DNA of 64,000 nt from Oceanobacillus sojae (lineage in GTDB: Bacteria; Bacillota; Bacilli; Bacillales; Amphibacillaceae). The position numbers and the translations under genes are program-made. Position 1 is the stretch's first letter. Every line of letters starts with the position of its first letter. Of the stretch, positions 8,844 through 18,404 are shown in pieces. The stretch spans positions 579,229 to 643,228 of the forward strand of contig NZ_LT727809.1 in assembly GCF_900162665.1 (NCBI RefSeq), in the 5' to 3' direction. The notes below the pieces were generated by a model. That model had not been told where the DNA came from and did not search any database. It saw nothing but the letters and a program-made list of their open reading frames with translations.

Positions 8844-9260
8844 ATGTCCATTGAAAATCCAAGTAAAGAAAGGTTAAAAGAAATTCTGACAGGAGCAAAA
8901 ACAATTGCAGTTGTGGGGTTATCTGCCAATCCAGAGAGGACATCACACCAAATAGCTAAAAGAATGCAGGAGGAGGGATATAAGATTATTCCTGTGAATC
9001 CGACTCTTGATGAGGTTCTTGGAGAAAAAGCCTATCACTCGTTAGCAGAAGTAGATGAGTCTATTGATATTATTAATGTTTTCCGCCGGCCGGAGCATTT
9101 AATGGATGTAGCAAAGGATGCTGTACAAACAGACTGTAAAATGTTTTGGGCACAGCAGGGGATTGTAAATGAAGAGGCTTATCATTATTTAAAGGAACAT
9201 GATTTTGAAGTGGTAATGGACCTTTGTATTAAAGTGGTACATTCGGTGTTATTGAAGTAA
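8844..9260 (+). CDS. yneT: CoA-binding domain protein YneT
   Basis: A 138-residue cytoplasmic protein with a CoA-binding Rossmann-like domain. The glycine-rich AVVGLSANPERTSHQIAKRM segment (about residues 22-41) and the PVNP motif typify the family; WAQQGIVNEEA follows. RBS AAGGAGG lies upstream of the ATG. In B. subtilis yneT follows plsY and precedes parE; here it follows opuFB by 20 bases and may be transcribed with it. The cellular role is unknown. Confidence 0.88.
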   Translation: MSIENPSKERLKEILTGAKTIAVVGLSANPERTSHQIAKRMQEEGYKIIPVNPTLDEVLGEKAYHSLAEVDESIDIINVFRRPEHLMDVAKDAVQTDCKMFWAQQGIVNEEAYHYLKEHDFEVVMDLCIKVVHSVLLK

Positions 9261-9326
9261 AGACTTTATTTTTATATTTTGTACATTTATAAATTGCTTA
9301 TCTTCGGGCGCTATTATAAATGTTCT

Positions 9327-9366
9327 AAAAAGCTGAGTCAGGCATGGAAGCCAGATTCAGTTTTTT
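9327..9366 (+). terminator. Rho-independent terminator after yneT
   Basis: AAAAAGCTGAGTC (9327-9339) pairs with GATTCAGTTTTTT (9354-9366), using G-U pairs, and ends in a six-T run. Confidence 0.8.
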
Positions 9367-9371
9367 GGATT

Positions 9372-9566
9372 AAGAGGATATTCAAAAAGTGATATATAAG
9401 TTGATTCTCGCTCGTAGTATTTGCTAAAAACCAGGTTGGGCCCATTCGTGTGAATCTGCCGGTTCACACGCCTTTCAGCTCTGCTGAAAGGTGCAGTATG
9501 ATGATATAACAAGGAAATGGATCAAGAGTACATACTAGCACTTAAGGACTTTTTGAACATGCTCTT
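9372..9566. repeat. MITE-like repeat element with terminal inverted repeats
   Basis: A 19-base terminal inverted repeat (9372-9390 and 9548-9566, 17 of 19 paired; core TTCAAAAAGT / ACTTTTTGAA) bounds a 195-base non-coding segment. Inside are two hairpins: CGTGTGAA/TTCACACG (9447-9470) and CCTTTCAGC/GCTGAAAGG (9471-9491). No open frame is supported. Confidence 0.6.
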
Positions 9567-10097
9567 TAAATAAAATATTGAAATGAAATTTACTTGTCAA
9601 AGAATCATAAATAAATGATTGCCTTGCTTTTCTTTGGTTTTTCCAATAAGATATTAATGATGTAAACATTGATATAGTGCGTTTAATCCTAATCGGATAA
9701 AGCTCTCTCAAACGATAATTTTATAGAAGATATTCATTAAAAAGTTATCTGATTTATTGGAAGCATGCATGTTTAGACTAGACGGAAAAACAAATTTTGC
9801 TCTATAGTGTATAAACAAGGTTAAAATTTCTTATATAGGTAGAACAAAGATGGAAAAGAAGTATCATATAAGCATAGCTGCCTGAAGCTCCAAGCATTCA
9901 GCTGCTTACAGACTTTTAAAACAAGGTTTGTAACCCAATTGGTTTGCCGCTGAATTATCGCTGTGTGCTTTTTTCTTTTATTAGAATGCTATAGTTGGGC
10001 TTATGCAAAAAAAGATTTTACTACTTACCCAGTTGCTTAATAAGAACGAATGTTCTGTGATGTGTATAGAGGAAGTTTTGAAAGGAGAAGATGGTTC
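9567..10097. other. Intergenic region upstream of parE
   Basis: About 530 bases, AT-rich, with no supported gene. The parE promoter must lie here, but no pair of consensus hexamers with good spacing near the gene was convincing. A reading frame starting at 10003 overlaps parE in another frame and was rejected. Confidence 0.5.
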
Positions 10098-12053
10098 GTG
10101 GAGAAAGAAAATCAATACTCTGACAGTTCTATTCAGGTGCTGGAAGGACTGGATGCAGTACGCAAACGGCCAGGGATGTATATTGGAAGTACAGACATCC
10201 GTGGATTACATCATCTTGTTTATGAAATTGTTGATAATGCTGTCGACGAAGCATTGGCAGGTCACGGCAATCAAATTATGGTAACCATACATAAAGATGA
10301 AAGTATTTCAGTGGAGGATAAAGGCCGCGGGATGCCAATCGGGATGCACGCGACCGGAAAGCCGACAACGGAGGTTATTTTCACTGTTCTGCATGCAGGC
10401 GGAAAATTCGGTCAGGGCAGTTATAAAACAAGTGGAGGACTGCATGGGGTAGGAGCTTCCGTTGTAAATGCCCTATCTGAATGGCTGATCGTAACGACTT
10501 ATCGTGATGGGCGTAAATATGAGCAGCGTTTTGAAGATGGCGGAAAGCCTGTAACCACTCTGGAGGATAAAGGCCCTTCGAAAAAGAAAGGTTCCTGTAT
10601 TCACTTTAAACCGGATCCGTCCATCTTCTCTACAACGGTATTTAATTTTGAAACTATTTCAGAGCGTTTAAGAGAATCTGCCTTTCTGCTCAAGGGCCTG
10701 AAAATTGAGCTGAAGGATGAACATAGTGGCGAACAGCAGGTTTATGAATATCCTGAAGGGCTGCAATCCTTTGTAGAATGGCTGAATGAAGAAAAGGACG
10801 TTCTTCATCCGGTTGTTTCGTTTGAAGGAGAGCAATCGGAAATTGAAGTTGAATTTGCTTTTCAATTCAATGATGGATTCGCTGAAAATATGCTCTCATT
10901 CGTAAACCATGTGCGGACACGTGATGGCGGCACACATGAATTTGGAGCAAGAGCTGCAATCACCCGGACCATGAATGATTATGCGAGAAGAGCCGGTTTA
11001 TTAAAAGAAAAAGATAAGAATTTAGAGGGGACAGATATCCGGGAAGGATTGACAGCAATTATTTCTGTTCGTGTCCCGGAGAATAAATTACAATTTGAAG
11101 GGCAGACAAAAGGAAAGCTGGGAACTACAGAAGCACGCTCTGCAGTTGATTCCGTTGTGTCTGAAAATCTGACTTACTTTTTAGAAGAAAATGTTGAAAT
11201 CTCTTCTTTGCTGATTAAAAAATCGATTCGTGCGAAAGAAGCAAGAGAAGCAGCGAGAAAAGCACGGGAAGAAGCCCGTTCCGGTAAAAAGAGAAAAAGA
11301 AAAGATACCTTATTAAGCGGGAAATTAACCCCGGCTCAATCGAAAAACCCTAAAAAGAATGAATTATACCTGGTAGAGGGAGACTCTGCAGGCGGATCGG
11401 CAAAACAAGGCCGGGACCGTAAATTTCAGGCAGTGCTTCCATTACGGGGGAAGGTCATTAATACAGAAAAGGCAAAGCTTGAGGATGTCTTTAAAAATGA
11501 AGAAATCTCAACAATTATTCATACAATTGGAGCGGGTGTCGGCGGAGATTTTAATATGGAAGATGTCCAATATGACAAAATTATTATTATGACCGATGCA
11601 GACACCGATGGAGCACATATCCAGGTGCTTCTGTTAACTTTCTTTTACCGTTATATGCGCCCATTAGTAGAATCAGGAAAAGTGTTTATTGCACTTCCGC
11701 CGCTGTTTAAGATTTCTAAAGGTAAAGGAAAAAAAGAAAAAACGCTTTACGCTTGGGATGAAAAAGAGCTGAAAAAAGCAGTCACAGAATTAAAGAATGG
11801 TTATATTATTCAACGCTACAAAGGTCTGGGCGAGATGAATGCTGATCAGTTATGGGAAACAACAATGAATCCAGAATCCCGTACGCTTATTCGTGTATCC
11901 ATTGATGATATCGCCAGAGCGGAACGAAGAGTAACCACCCTGATGGGGGATAAAGTAGAACCGCGCCGTAAGTGGATTGAAGGACATGTTAAATTTGGTT
12001 TGGAAGAAGACGGGACCATTTTAGAAAATGAAAATATTCATAAAGAAGATTAG
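10098..12053 (+). CDS. parE: DNA topoisomerase IV subunit B (ATPase)
   Basis: ATPase subunit of topoisomerase IV, which unlinks daughter chromosomes. The start is GTG at 10098 (AGGAG at 10083-10087), giving 651 residues beginning VEKENQYSDSSIQVLEGLDAV, in register with known ParE N-termini; upstream codons in frame have no support. Domains: GHKL ATPase (EIVDNAVDEALAG; GGLHGVGASVVNALS), transducer, and TOPRIM with EGDSAGG and the metal-binding DADTDG. RYKGLGEMNADQL near the C-end is characteristic. It is followed 25 bases later by parC, with which it forms an operon. Confidence 0.97.
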   Translation: MEKENQYSDSSIQVLEGLDAVRKRPGMYIGSTDIRGLHHLVYEIVDNAVDEALAGHGNQIMVTIHKDESISVEDKGRGMPIGMHATGKPTTEVIFTVLHAGGKFGQGSYKTSGGLHGVGASVVNALSEWLIVTTYRDGRKYEQRFEDGGKPVTTLEDKGPSKKKGSCIHFKPDPSIFSTTVFNFETISERLRESAFLLKGLKIELKDEHSGEQQVYEYPEGLQSFVEWLNEEKDVLHPVVSFEGEQSEIEVEFAFQFNDGFAENMLSFVNHVRTRDGGTHEFGARAAITRTMNDYARRAGLLKEKDKNLEGTDIREGLTAIISVRVPENKLQFEGQTKGKLGTTEARSAVDSVVSENLTYFLEENVEISSLLIKKSIRAKEAREAARKAREEARSGKKRKRKDTLLSGKLTPAQSKNPKKNELYLVEGDSAGGSAKQGRDRKFQAVLPLRGKVINTEKAKLEDVFKNEEISTIIHTIGAGVGGDFNMEDVQYDKIIIMTDADTDGAHIQVLLLTFFYRYMRPLVESGKVFIALPPLFKISKGKGKKEKTLYAWDEKELKKAVTELKNGYIIQRYKGLGEMNADQLWETTMNPESRTLIRVSIDDIARAERRVTTLMGDKVEPRRKWIEGHVKFGLEEDGTILENENIHKED

Positions 12054-12078
12054 TTCGGATTGTAAGGAGTGATTCCAT

Positions 12079-14538
12079 TTGGATCATACAGAGAAATATT
12101 TAGATCTTCCTTTAGAAGAAGTTATCGGAGATCGTTTTGGAAGATACAGTAAATATATCATTCAAGATCGTGCCCTTCCTGATGCAAGGGATGGATTGAA
12201 GCCTGTGCAACGGCGTATACTTTATGCAATGCATGTAGAAAGAAATACACATGATAAGAATTTCAGAAAAGCCGCTAAAACTGTTGGAACAGTTATCGGT
12301 AACTATCATCCGCATGGAGATTCTTCTGTTTATGAAGCAATGGTACGCTTAAGTCAGGACTGGAAAGTACGTAATGGGCTCATTGAAATGCATGGAAATA
12401 ACGGCAGTATTGATGGGGATCCTCCTGCTGCAATGCGTTATACGGAAGCGAGGCTGTCTCCTATTGCTTCAGAGCTTCTGCGTGATATTGATAAAGAGAC
12501 GGTTGAGTATATTCCTAACTTTGATGAAACCACAGATGAACCTGTTGTTTTACCGGCAAAATTCCCGAACCTGTTAGTAAATGGATCAACCGGGATATCT
12601 GCAGGGTATGCAACGGATATCCCTCCTCATAATTTGGGAGAAGTAATCGATGCTGTTATTACGCGGATTGACAAACCTGAGGCCGGTGTAGATAAACTGA
12701 TGCAGGTGCTGAAGGGTCCAGATTTCCCGACAGGCGGTATTATTCAAGGTATTGAGGGAATTAAGAAAGCATACGAGACTGGAAAAGGAAAAGTTATTGT
12801 CCGTGGTAAAGCGGCTATCGAGAGCTTAAAAGGAAACCGTGAGCAAATTGTTATTACGGAAATTCCATATGAAGTAAACAAAGCAACGATGGTCAAGAAA
12901 ATGGACGAGCTGCGTATCGACAGGAAAGTAGAAGGAATTGCTGAAGTCCGCGATGATACGGATCGCACTGGATTACGTATTGTTGTTGAGCTGAAAAAGG
13001 ATGCGAACAGTGAAGGTATCTTAAACTTCTTATACAAAAACACGGATTTACAAATTACCTATCATTTCAATATGGTTGCTATTAAAGATAAAACACCGAA
13101 GCTTTTATCATTGCCACAGCTTCTTGATGCGTATATCAGTCATCAACGTGAGGTGGTAACGAATCAAACACGGTTCGACTTAAACAAGGCTAAAACCAGA
13201 GCGCATATTGTGGAAGGATTAATTAAAGCTATTTCGATTTTAGATGAATTGATTGCAACCATTCGTGCGTCAAAAGACAAAGCGGATGCCAAAAATCAAA
13301 TCATGATAAAATACGGATTTACAGAACCGCAGGCAGAAGCTATTGTTACACTCCAGCTTTACAGATTGACGAATACGGATATTGTTCAATTAGAGGAAGA
13401 AGCAAGTGAACTGAAAAAGCAAATGGAAATGCTTTCTGAAATCCTGAATAGTGAGAAGAAGTTACTCCAGACCATTAAGAGTGACTTGAGACAAATCAAG
13501 AAAAAATTTGCGGATGCCAGACGTACACATATTGAAGACAAGGTAGAAGAATTAAAGATTAATATTGAGGTTACCGTTGCAAGTGAAGATGTACTAGTTT
13601 CCATTACCAGAGATGGATATGTGAAGCGCACAAGCTTACGTTCTTATTCAGCTTCCAACAATCAAGATTTACCGCTGAAGGATGATGATCATCCAATAAG
13701 TTTATTAGAGGTCAATACAACAGATGATTTATTAATCTTTACAAATAAGGGAAGATATATATTATGCGCTGTTCATGAACTGCCAGATATTCGTTGGAAG
13801 GATATGGGGCAGCATATCTCGCATATCGTACCATTAGAAAAAGAAGAACATCTGATTAAAGTAATTCCTGTTCGTGATTTTAAAGAAGAGGAAGGATTTT
13901 TAGTGTTCTTTACCCGAAACGGCATGGTTAAACGAAGTGAATTCCAGCTTTACGAAGCACAGAGGCGTGGAAAAGCATTAATTGCCTTAAACCTCAAGCA
14001 AAATGATGAGCTTGTACAAGTAAGCCGTACAGATGGAAATAAAGATATCTTTATCACAACAAATAAAGGTTACGGCCTATGGTATGAGGAAGCTGAAGTA
14101 TCTATTGTCGGTCAAAGAGCAGCAGGGGTAAAATCGATTGCTTTAAAAGACGATGATTATGTTGTAAATGGACAAGTATTTGATCACGAAGTACAAAAAG
14201 ATTTATTTGTGATAACGCAGCGTGGAGCTTGTAAACGTATGAAACTAAAATCCTTTGAAAAAGCAAGCCGTGCCAAGCGCGGATTAATTATGCTGAAAGA
14301 ATTAAAACAGAAAGCTCATCGGATTGAAGGATTCTTTATGGTAAATAAACAAGAAACGATTTGTTTTAGAACGAAAAATGGCGGTACGCAAAAGATATAT
14401 CCACTGGAGTTATCTATTGCTGATCGTTATAGTAATGGTTCTTTTATCATTGATACGGATCAAACTGGTGAAGTAATCGAAGTGTATAAAGAAACAGCCT
14501 ATGAAAAGCCATTTGAAGATATGGGCGGCGAAATATAG
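12079..14538 (+). CDS. parC: DNA topoisomerase IV subunit A
   Basis: DNA-cleaving subunit of topoisomerase IV, 819 residues. The start is TTG, supported by AAGGAG (12064-12069). The winged-helix region holds the catalytic tyrosine, Tyr121 in AAMRYTEARLS. The quinolone-resistance region reads YHPHGDSSVYEAM (residues 76-88) with Ser82 and Glu86 intact, the susceptible-type residues. A coiled-coil tower follows, then the C-terminal beta-propeller with repeated VKR/CKR blade motifs. A good terminator closes the parE-parC operon. Confidence 0.97.
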   Translation: MDHTEKYLDLPLEEVIGDRFGRYSKYIIQDRALPDARDGLKPVQRRILYAMHVERNTHDKNFRKAAKTVGTVIGNYHPHGDSSVYEAMVRLSQDWKVRNGLIEMHGNNGSIDGDPPAAMRYTEARLSPIASELLRDIDKETVEYIPNFDETTDEPVVLPAKFPNLLVNGSTGISAGYATDIPPHNLGEVIDAVITRIDKPEAGVDKLMQVLKGPDFPTGGIIQGIEGIKKAYETGKGKVIVRGKAAIESLKGNREQIVITEIPYEVNKATMVKKMDELRIDRKVEGIAEVRDDTDRTGLRIVVELKKDANSEGILNFLYKNTDLQITYHFNMVAIKDKTPKLLSLPQLLDAYISHQREVVTNQTRFDLNKAKTRAHIVEGLIKAISILDELIATIRASKDKADAKNQIMIKYGFTEPQAEAIVTLQLYRLTNTDIVQLEEEASELKKQMEMLSEILNSEKKLLQTIKSDLRQIKKKFADARRTHIEDKVEELKINIEVTVASEDVLVSITRDGYVKRTSLRSYSASNNQDLPLKDDDHPISLLEVNTTDDLLIFTNKGRYILCAVHELPDIRWKDMGQHISHIVPLEKEEHLIKVIPVRDFKEEEGFLVFFTRNGMVKRSEFQLYEAQRRGKALIALNLKQNDELVQVSRTDGNKDIFITTNKGYGLWYEEAEVSIVGQRAAGVKSIALKDDDYVVNGQVFDHEVQKDLFVITQRGACKRMKLKSFEKASRAKRGLIMLKELKQKAHRIEGFFMVNKQETICFRTKNGGTQKIYPLELSIADRYSNGSFIIDTDQTGEVIEVYKETAYEKPFEDMGGEI

Positions 14539-14545
14539 TCAATCC

Positions 14546-14588
14546 AAAAATCTCCTTAGCACGTAATAACGATGCCGGGGAGATTTTA
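14546..14588 (+). terminator. Terminator of parE-parC
   Basis: AAAATCTCC (14547-14555) pairs with GGAGATTTT (14579-14587), with a 23-base loop, 8 bases after the parC stop. Confidence 0.75.
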
Positions 14589-14711
14589 TACTATAACACC
14601 AAGCTTTGAACAAAGTATAAATGCTTTTTATCATAATGAACTGAAACGTTTCTTGACTTTAGTCGTGAGCTCTTGCCGGGTTTATGATAAAAAAACATTT
14701 TATCTTTTTGT

Positions 14712-14739
14712 TTGCCTAACTCCCACCTTTTGATAAAAT
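14712..14739 (+). promoter_or_regulatory. Candidate sigma-A promoter of the acyl-CoA operon
   Basis: TTGCCT (14712-14717), 16-base spacer, TAAAAT (14734-14739), about 118 bases before the acyl-CoA dehydrogenase start. The two 7-base words GCATTCA (14752) and TGAATGC (14822), in inverted orientation downstream, could be regulator contacts, but this is speculative. Confidence 0.45.
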
Positions 14740-14856
14740 AGATATGGAAGCGCATTCAATTTTTGGGGTTTAATATTGTTAAAACTTCCTGTAAAAAAAT
14801 TTCAATCTATCGAAATAAATAATGAATGCGGTATTTAAGTCAAAGGGGGCACGAGG

Positions 14857-15999
14857 ATGAATTTTGATTTAACCAAAGAACAAAAGATGATTCAGCGAAT
14901 GGTTTCTGACTTTGCAGAAAAAACCATCCGGCCAAGAGCAATAGAAATCGATGTAAATGCAGCTTTTCCAGAAGATATCTTTCAAGAAATGGGAAAGCTT
15001 GGCTTATTAGGAATTCCTTTTCCTGAAAAATATGGAGGCTCTTCCGGTGATACCGTTTCATATGCAATAGCCGTAGAGGAAATTGGACGGCGTTGCGGAA
15101 GCACTGGATTAAGCTATGCAGCTGCCGTATCGTTGGGAGCCAGTCCCATTTACTATTTTGGAACCGAAGAACAAAAACAAAGGTTCTTAAAGCCGATTGC
15201 TGAAGGACACTCGTTAGGAGCTTTTGGATTAACAGAGCCAAATGCGGGATCAGATTCTGGAGGCACAAGAACGACTGCTAAATTAGATGGAGATGCATAT
15301 ATTATTCAAGGAGAAAAATGTTTTATCACCAATGCCAGCTTTGCAGATTTTATTATTGTTACGGCTGTTACGAAAAAAGATGAAAACAATAAAAATCGAA
15401 TTTCAGCCATTATTGTTCCAACAGATGCTGAAGGGCTAACAATTCGCAGTAATTATGAAAAAATGGGAGTCCGCGGATCAGATACAGCAGAGATCATCTT
15501 AGATAATGTCCGTGTCCCCAAAGAAAATTTACTTGGAACAGAGCATCAGGGACACAAACAATTTTTGAAAACATTAGATGGCGGGAGAATTTCTATTGCT
15601 GCGTTAGCAGTTGGTGTTGCACAGACTGCTTTAGATCGTTCCCTGCAATATGCCAAAGACCGGAAGCAGTTTGGGAAATCCATTTCCAGTTTTCAGGCGA
15701 TTCAATTTAAATTAGCTGATATGGCTATGGAGATTGAGCTTGCCCGGAATATGGTTTATAAAGCTGCCTGGTTAAAGGATCAGGACAGGAATTTTTCCAA
15801 AGAAGCGGCATACGCCAAATTGTATGCATCAGAAATGGCCTTTCGTGCTGCAAATCAGGCGATTCAAATTCATGGCGGCTATGGTTACATGCGTGAATAT
15901 GAAGTAGAAAGACTATTAAGAGATGCTAAATTACTGGAAATTGGAGAGGGAACCTCAGAGATTCAGCGCCTGGTTATTGCGAGGCTCCTAGGCTGCTAG
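14857..15999 (+). CDS. Acyl-CoA dehydrogenase (YngJ-like)
   Basis: FAD-dependent enzyme that introduces the alpha-beta double bond into acyl-CoA. The 380-residue protein has the three-part ACAD fold: helical N-domain, middle beta domain ([27 protein letters not shown]) and C-terminal helical domain ([21 protein letters not shown]). The C-terminal motif IGEGTSEIQ retains the catalytic Glu found in short-chain enzymes; isovaleryl-CoA dehydrogenases usually have Ala there (IGAGTSE). It is first in a five-gene operon ending with an acyl-CoA carboxyltransferase. RBS AAAGGGGG upstream. Substrate is inferred to be a branched or short acyl-CoA. Confidence 0.92.
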   Translation: MNFDLTKEQKMIQRMVSDFAEKTIRPRAIEIDVNAAFPEDIFQEMGKLGLLGIPFPEKYGGSSGDTVSYAIAVEEIGRRCGSTGLSYAAAVSLGASPIYYFGTEEQKQRFLKPIAEGHSLGAFGLTEPNAGSDSGGTRTTAKLDGDAYIIQGEKCFITNASFADFIIVTAVTKKDENNKNRISAIIVPTDAEGLTIRSNYEKMGVRGSDTAEIILDNVRVPKENLLGTEHQGHKQFLKTLDGGRISIAALAVGVAQTALDRSLQYAKDRKQFGKSISSFQAIQFKLADMAMEIELARNMVYKAAWLKDQDRNFSKEAAYAKLYASEMAFRAANQAIQIHGGYGYMREYEVERLLRDAKLLEIGEGTSEIQRLVIARLLGC

Positions 16000-16015
16000 A
16001 GAAGGGGAGAAGTCA

Positions 16016-17371
16016 ATGATAAAAAAAATATTAATTGCTAATCGAGGGGAGATAGCAAGGAGAATTATCCGTACCTGCAAACAATTGGGTATTCAAACAG
16101 TAGCTGTATATTCAGACGCTGATCAGAATGCGCTATTTAAAAATGATGCTGATGAAGCGTATCATATCGGACCATCACAGGTACAGCAAAGCTATCTTCA
16201 ATTAGACAACATCATTGGAGTTGCTAAACAGACAAATGCTGATGCGATTCACCCCGGTTATGGTTTCTTAAGTGAAAGCCCGGCATTTGCAAAACGCTGC
16301 CGAGAAGAAAATATTGCCTTCATCGGTCCACAAGCAGACATATTACGGCTGATGGGGAGCAAGATTGAAGCCAGAAAAGCAATGATAGAAGCTGGGGTAC
16401 CAGTAATTCCAGGTACAGATCGAGCTGTAGGCTCTGCAGAAGAAGCTGTCCGATTTGCTGAAGAAATTGGCTATCCGGTTATGTTAAAAGCATCTGCCGG
16501 GGGCGGCGGTATCGGTATGGAGGTAGTGCATTCAGCCGATGAGCTGAAAAAAGCTTTTGAAAACAATTCCAAGCGGGCTGCATCTTTCTTTGGTGATGGC
16601 GCGATGTTTTTAGAAAAGCACATACAAAATAGCAGACATATTGAAGTGCAGGTATTAGCAGATCACCATCATCATACAGTTCATTTATTTGAACGGGAAT
16701 GCTCGATTCAGCGTCGCAATCAAAAGGTATTAGAGGAGGCTCCTTCTCCATCCATTTCTGAACAGCTTCGCGAGGAATTAGGAAGAACTGCCGTTATCGC
16801 AGCGGAAGCAATTCATTATACGAATGCCGGGACAATTGAATTCTTAGTTGATGAATCAGAGCAATTTTATTTTTTAGAAATGAATACACGTATTCAGGTA
16901 GAACATCCAATTACAGAGGAAATTACCGGTATTGATATTGTCAAGGAACAAATCAGTATTGCAAATAATCAGGTACTCTCTTTTAAACAGGAGGAGATAG
17001 TAAGGAAAGGCCACGCGATTGAGGTCAGGATTTATGCAGAGGATCCTGTTCGCTTTCTCCCATCACCAGGTAAAATCACAGCGCTTGAGTTGCCGGAAGG
17101 GAAAGGTGTCCGCAATGAGTGTGCAGTTACTTCTGGAGATACAGTAACACCTTTTTATGATCCGATGATTGCGAAACTGATTGTTTATGGAGAAAAACGG
17201 AAAGAAGCAATTAATAGCCTGGAGGAAGCACTCCGTCAATTTAATATTGAAGGAATTAAAACGAACATACCTATGCTGCAGGAAATTATAACGTATGAAG
17301 CATTTCTGAAAGGAAATACACAAACATCTTTTTTAAGTAAATACTATCAACCAAATTCAGGAGGTAATTAA
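16016..17371 (+). CDS. Acyl-CoA carboxylase, biotin carboxylase subunit (YngH/AccC family)
   Basis: ATP-dependent carboxylation of carrier-bound biotin. The 451-residue protein has the three biotin carboxylase parts: N-domain (ILIANRGEIARRIIRTC), ATP-grasp with KASAGGGGIGM and the EMNTRIQVEHPITEEITG catalytic segment, and the C-domain. It starts 16 bases after the dehydrogenase stop and is followed one base later by the small biotin carrier gene, so these subunits are clearly made together. Housekeeping accC is normally next to accB elsewhere; here the partner enzymes point to a catabolic carboxylase. Confidence 0.92.
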   Translation: MIKKILIANRGEIARRIIRTCKQLGIQTVAVYSDADQNALFKNDADEAYHIGPSQVQQSYLQLDNIIGVAKQTNADAIHPGYGFLSESPAFAKRCREENIAFIGPQADILRLMGSKIEARKAMIEAGVPVIPGTDRAVGSAEEAVRFAEEIGYPVMLKASAGGGGIGMEVVHSADELKKAFENNSKRAASFFGDGAMFLEKHIQNSRHIEVQVLADHHHHTVHLFERECSIQRRNQKVLEEAPSPSISEQLREELGRTAVIAAEAIHYTNAGTIEFLVDESEQFYFLEMNTRIQVEHPITEEITGIDIVKEQISIANNQVLSFKQEEIVRKGHAIEVRIYAEDPVRFLPSPGKITALELPEGKGVRNECAVTSGDTVTPFYDPMIAKLIVYGEKRKEAINSLEEALRQFNIEGIKTNIPMLQEIITYEAFLKGNTQTSFLSKYYQPNSGGN

Positions 17372-17372
17372 C

Positions 17373-17582
17373 ATGGAAATTAAAGCATCAATGGCAGGAA
17401 ATGTATGGAAAATTACAGTTCAACAGGGAGAAGCAGTAGAAGAAGGACAGGATGTTGTCATTTTAGAGTCTATGAAAATGGAAATTCCGATTGCTTCCGA
17501 AGAAAAAGGAACTTTGAAGGAATGGAAGGTGCAAGAAGGGGATTTTGTCAATGAGGGAGATACAATGGCAATTGTTGAATAA
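17373..17582 (+). CDS. Biotin/lipoyl attachment carrier protein (YngHB-like)
   Basis: A 69-residue stand-alone biotinyl domain. The biotinylation motif ESMKMEIPI places the acceptor at Lys35. The flattened beta-barrel pattern (glycine turns at 9, 19 and 25 and the GD..NEGD turn near the end) is clear. GGAGG lies inside the end of the preceding gene, 9 bases before the ATG, so translation is coupled. It should shuttle carboxybiotin between the 16016 carboxylase and the 18405 carboxyltransferase. Confidence 0.92.
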   Translation: MEIKASMAGNVWKITVQQGEAVEEGQDVVILESMKMEIPIASEEKGTLKEWKVQEGDFVNEGDTMAIVE

Positions 17583-17603
17583 ACCAGTCTGGAGTGTATA
17601 TCT

Positions 17604-18383
17604 ATGCAATATATAAACTATGAAACGGTTGATGAGAATATCGCTGTTTTAACATTCAACCGGCCGGAAGCTGCAAATGCTTTATCTTCAGCTTTATTAA
17701 CAGAGTTAGAGAATAGTATCCAACAGATTAGAGCCGAAGAAAAAATCCGTTGTGTAATTATAACTGGAAGCGGAGAAAAAGCTTTTTGTGCGGGGGCTGA
17801 TTTGAAAGAACGAAGGACCATGAGTGATACAGAGGTTGTATCTGCCGTACAAAAAATCGGCAGGGTCTGTGATTCTATAGAAAAAATAGATGTACCGGTT
17901 ATCGCTGCTATCAATGGGGTTGCCTTTGGCGGAGGGCTGGAACTCGCTTTAGCCTGTGATCTGCGGATTGCCGCCAATCATGTAAAGCTGGGGTTAACAG
18001 AGACATCTTTAGCGATTATCCCAGGTGCTGGAGGAACACAGCGGCTGCCTAGATTAATAGGAATAGGGCAGGCAAAACTGCTAATTTATACTGCCAAAAC
18101 TATCTCGGCAGAGGATGCTTTAGCAATCGGACTGATTGAGCGGTCAGTCGCCCCGTCCTTTTTACATGACGAAGCAATCAGTATCGCCCGGAAAATAACA
18201 AAAAACGGCCCAATCGCTGTGAAACAGGCTAAAAAAGCTATGAATCAGGGTATTGATCTTCCACTGAATGAAGCAATTCAACTGGAACATGAATCTTACC
18301 TGAAGGTTATACCGACAAAAGATCGAAAAGAAGGCCTGCTGGCATTTCAAGAAAAAAGAAAGCCCGATTATCACGGAAACTAA
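17604..18383 (+). CDS. Enoyl-CoA hydratase/isomerase family protein (YngF-like)
   Basis: Crotonase-fold enzyme of 259 residues that hydrates an enoyl-CoA. The oxyanion-hole segments are visible: CAGADLKERR (about 62-71) and GVAFGGGLELALACD (about 104-118), with the catalytic-glutamate stretch LTETSLAIIPGAGGTQRLPR. The YngF relative is thought to be methylglutaconyl-CoA hydratase, acting after a methylcrotonyl-type carboxylase, and placement between carrier and carboxyltransferase genes supports that. Exact substrate not provable from sequence. Confidence 0.9.
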   Translation: MQYINYETVDENIAVLTFNRPEAANALSSALLTELENSIQQIRAEEKIRCVIITGSGEKAFCAGADLKERRTMSDTEVVSAVQKIGRVCDSIEKIDVPVIAAINGVAFGGGLELALACDLRIAANHVKLGLTETSLAIIPGAGGTQRLPRLIGIGQAKLLIYTAKTISAEDALAIGLIERSVAPSFLHDEAISIARKITKNGPIAVKQAKKAMNQGIDLPLNEAIQLEHESYLKVIPTKDRKEGLLAFQEKRKPDYHGN

Positions 18384-18404
18384 AGCTGGAAGGAGTGTAC
18401 TTAT

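Noticed and set aside
10003-10284. 93-codon frame at the parE start, and extension of ParE to 10050
   Set aside because: The first is a shadow in another frame; the extension lacks an SD, while GTG 10098 has AGGAG and the family N-terminus.
14641-14656. CTGAAACGTTTCTTG as a catabolite (cre) site upstream of the acyl-CoA operon
   Set aside because: One base short of the cre consensus between the TG and CG blocks, and placed too far from the likely promoter.
14750-14830. FadR-type operator from GCATTCA / TGAATGC words
   Set aside because: The words are about 70 bases apart and lack the full palindrome expected of a FadR site.
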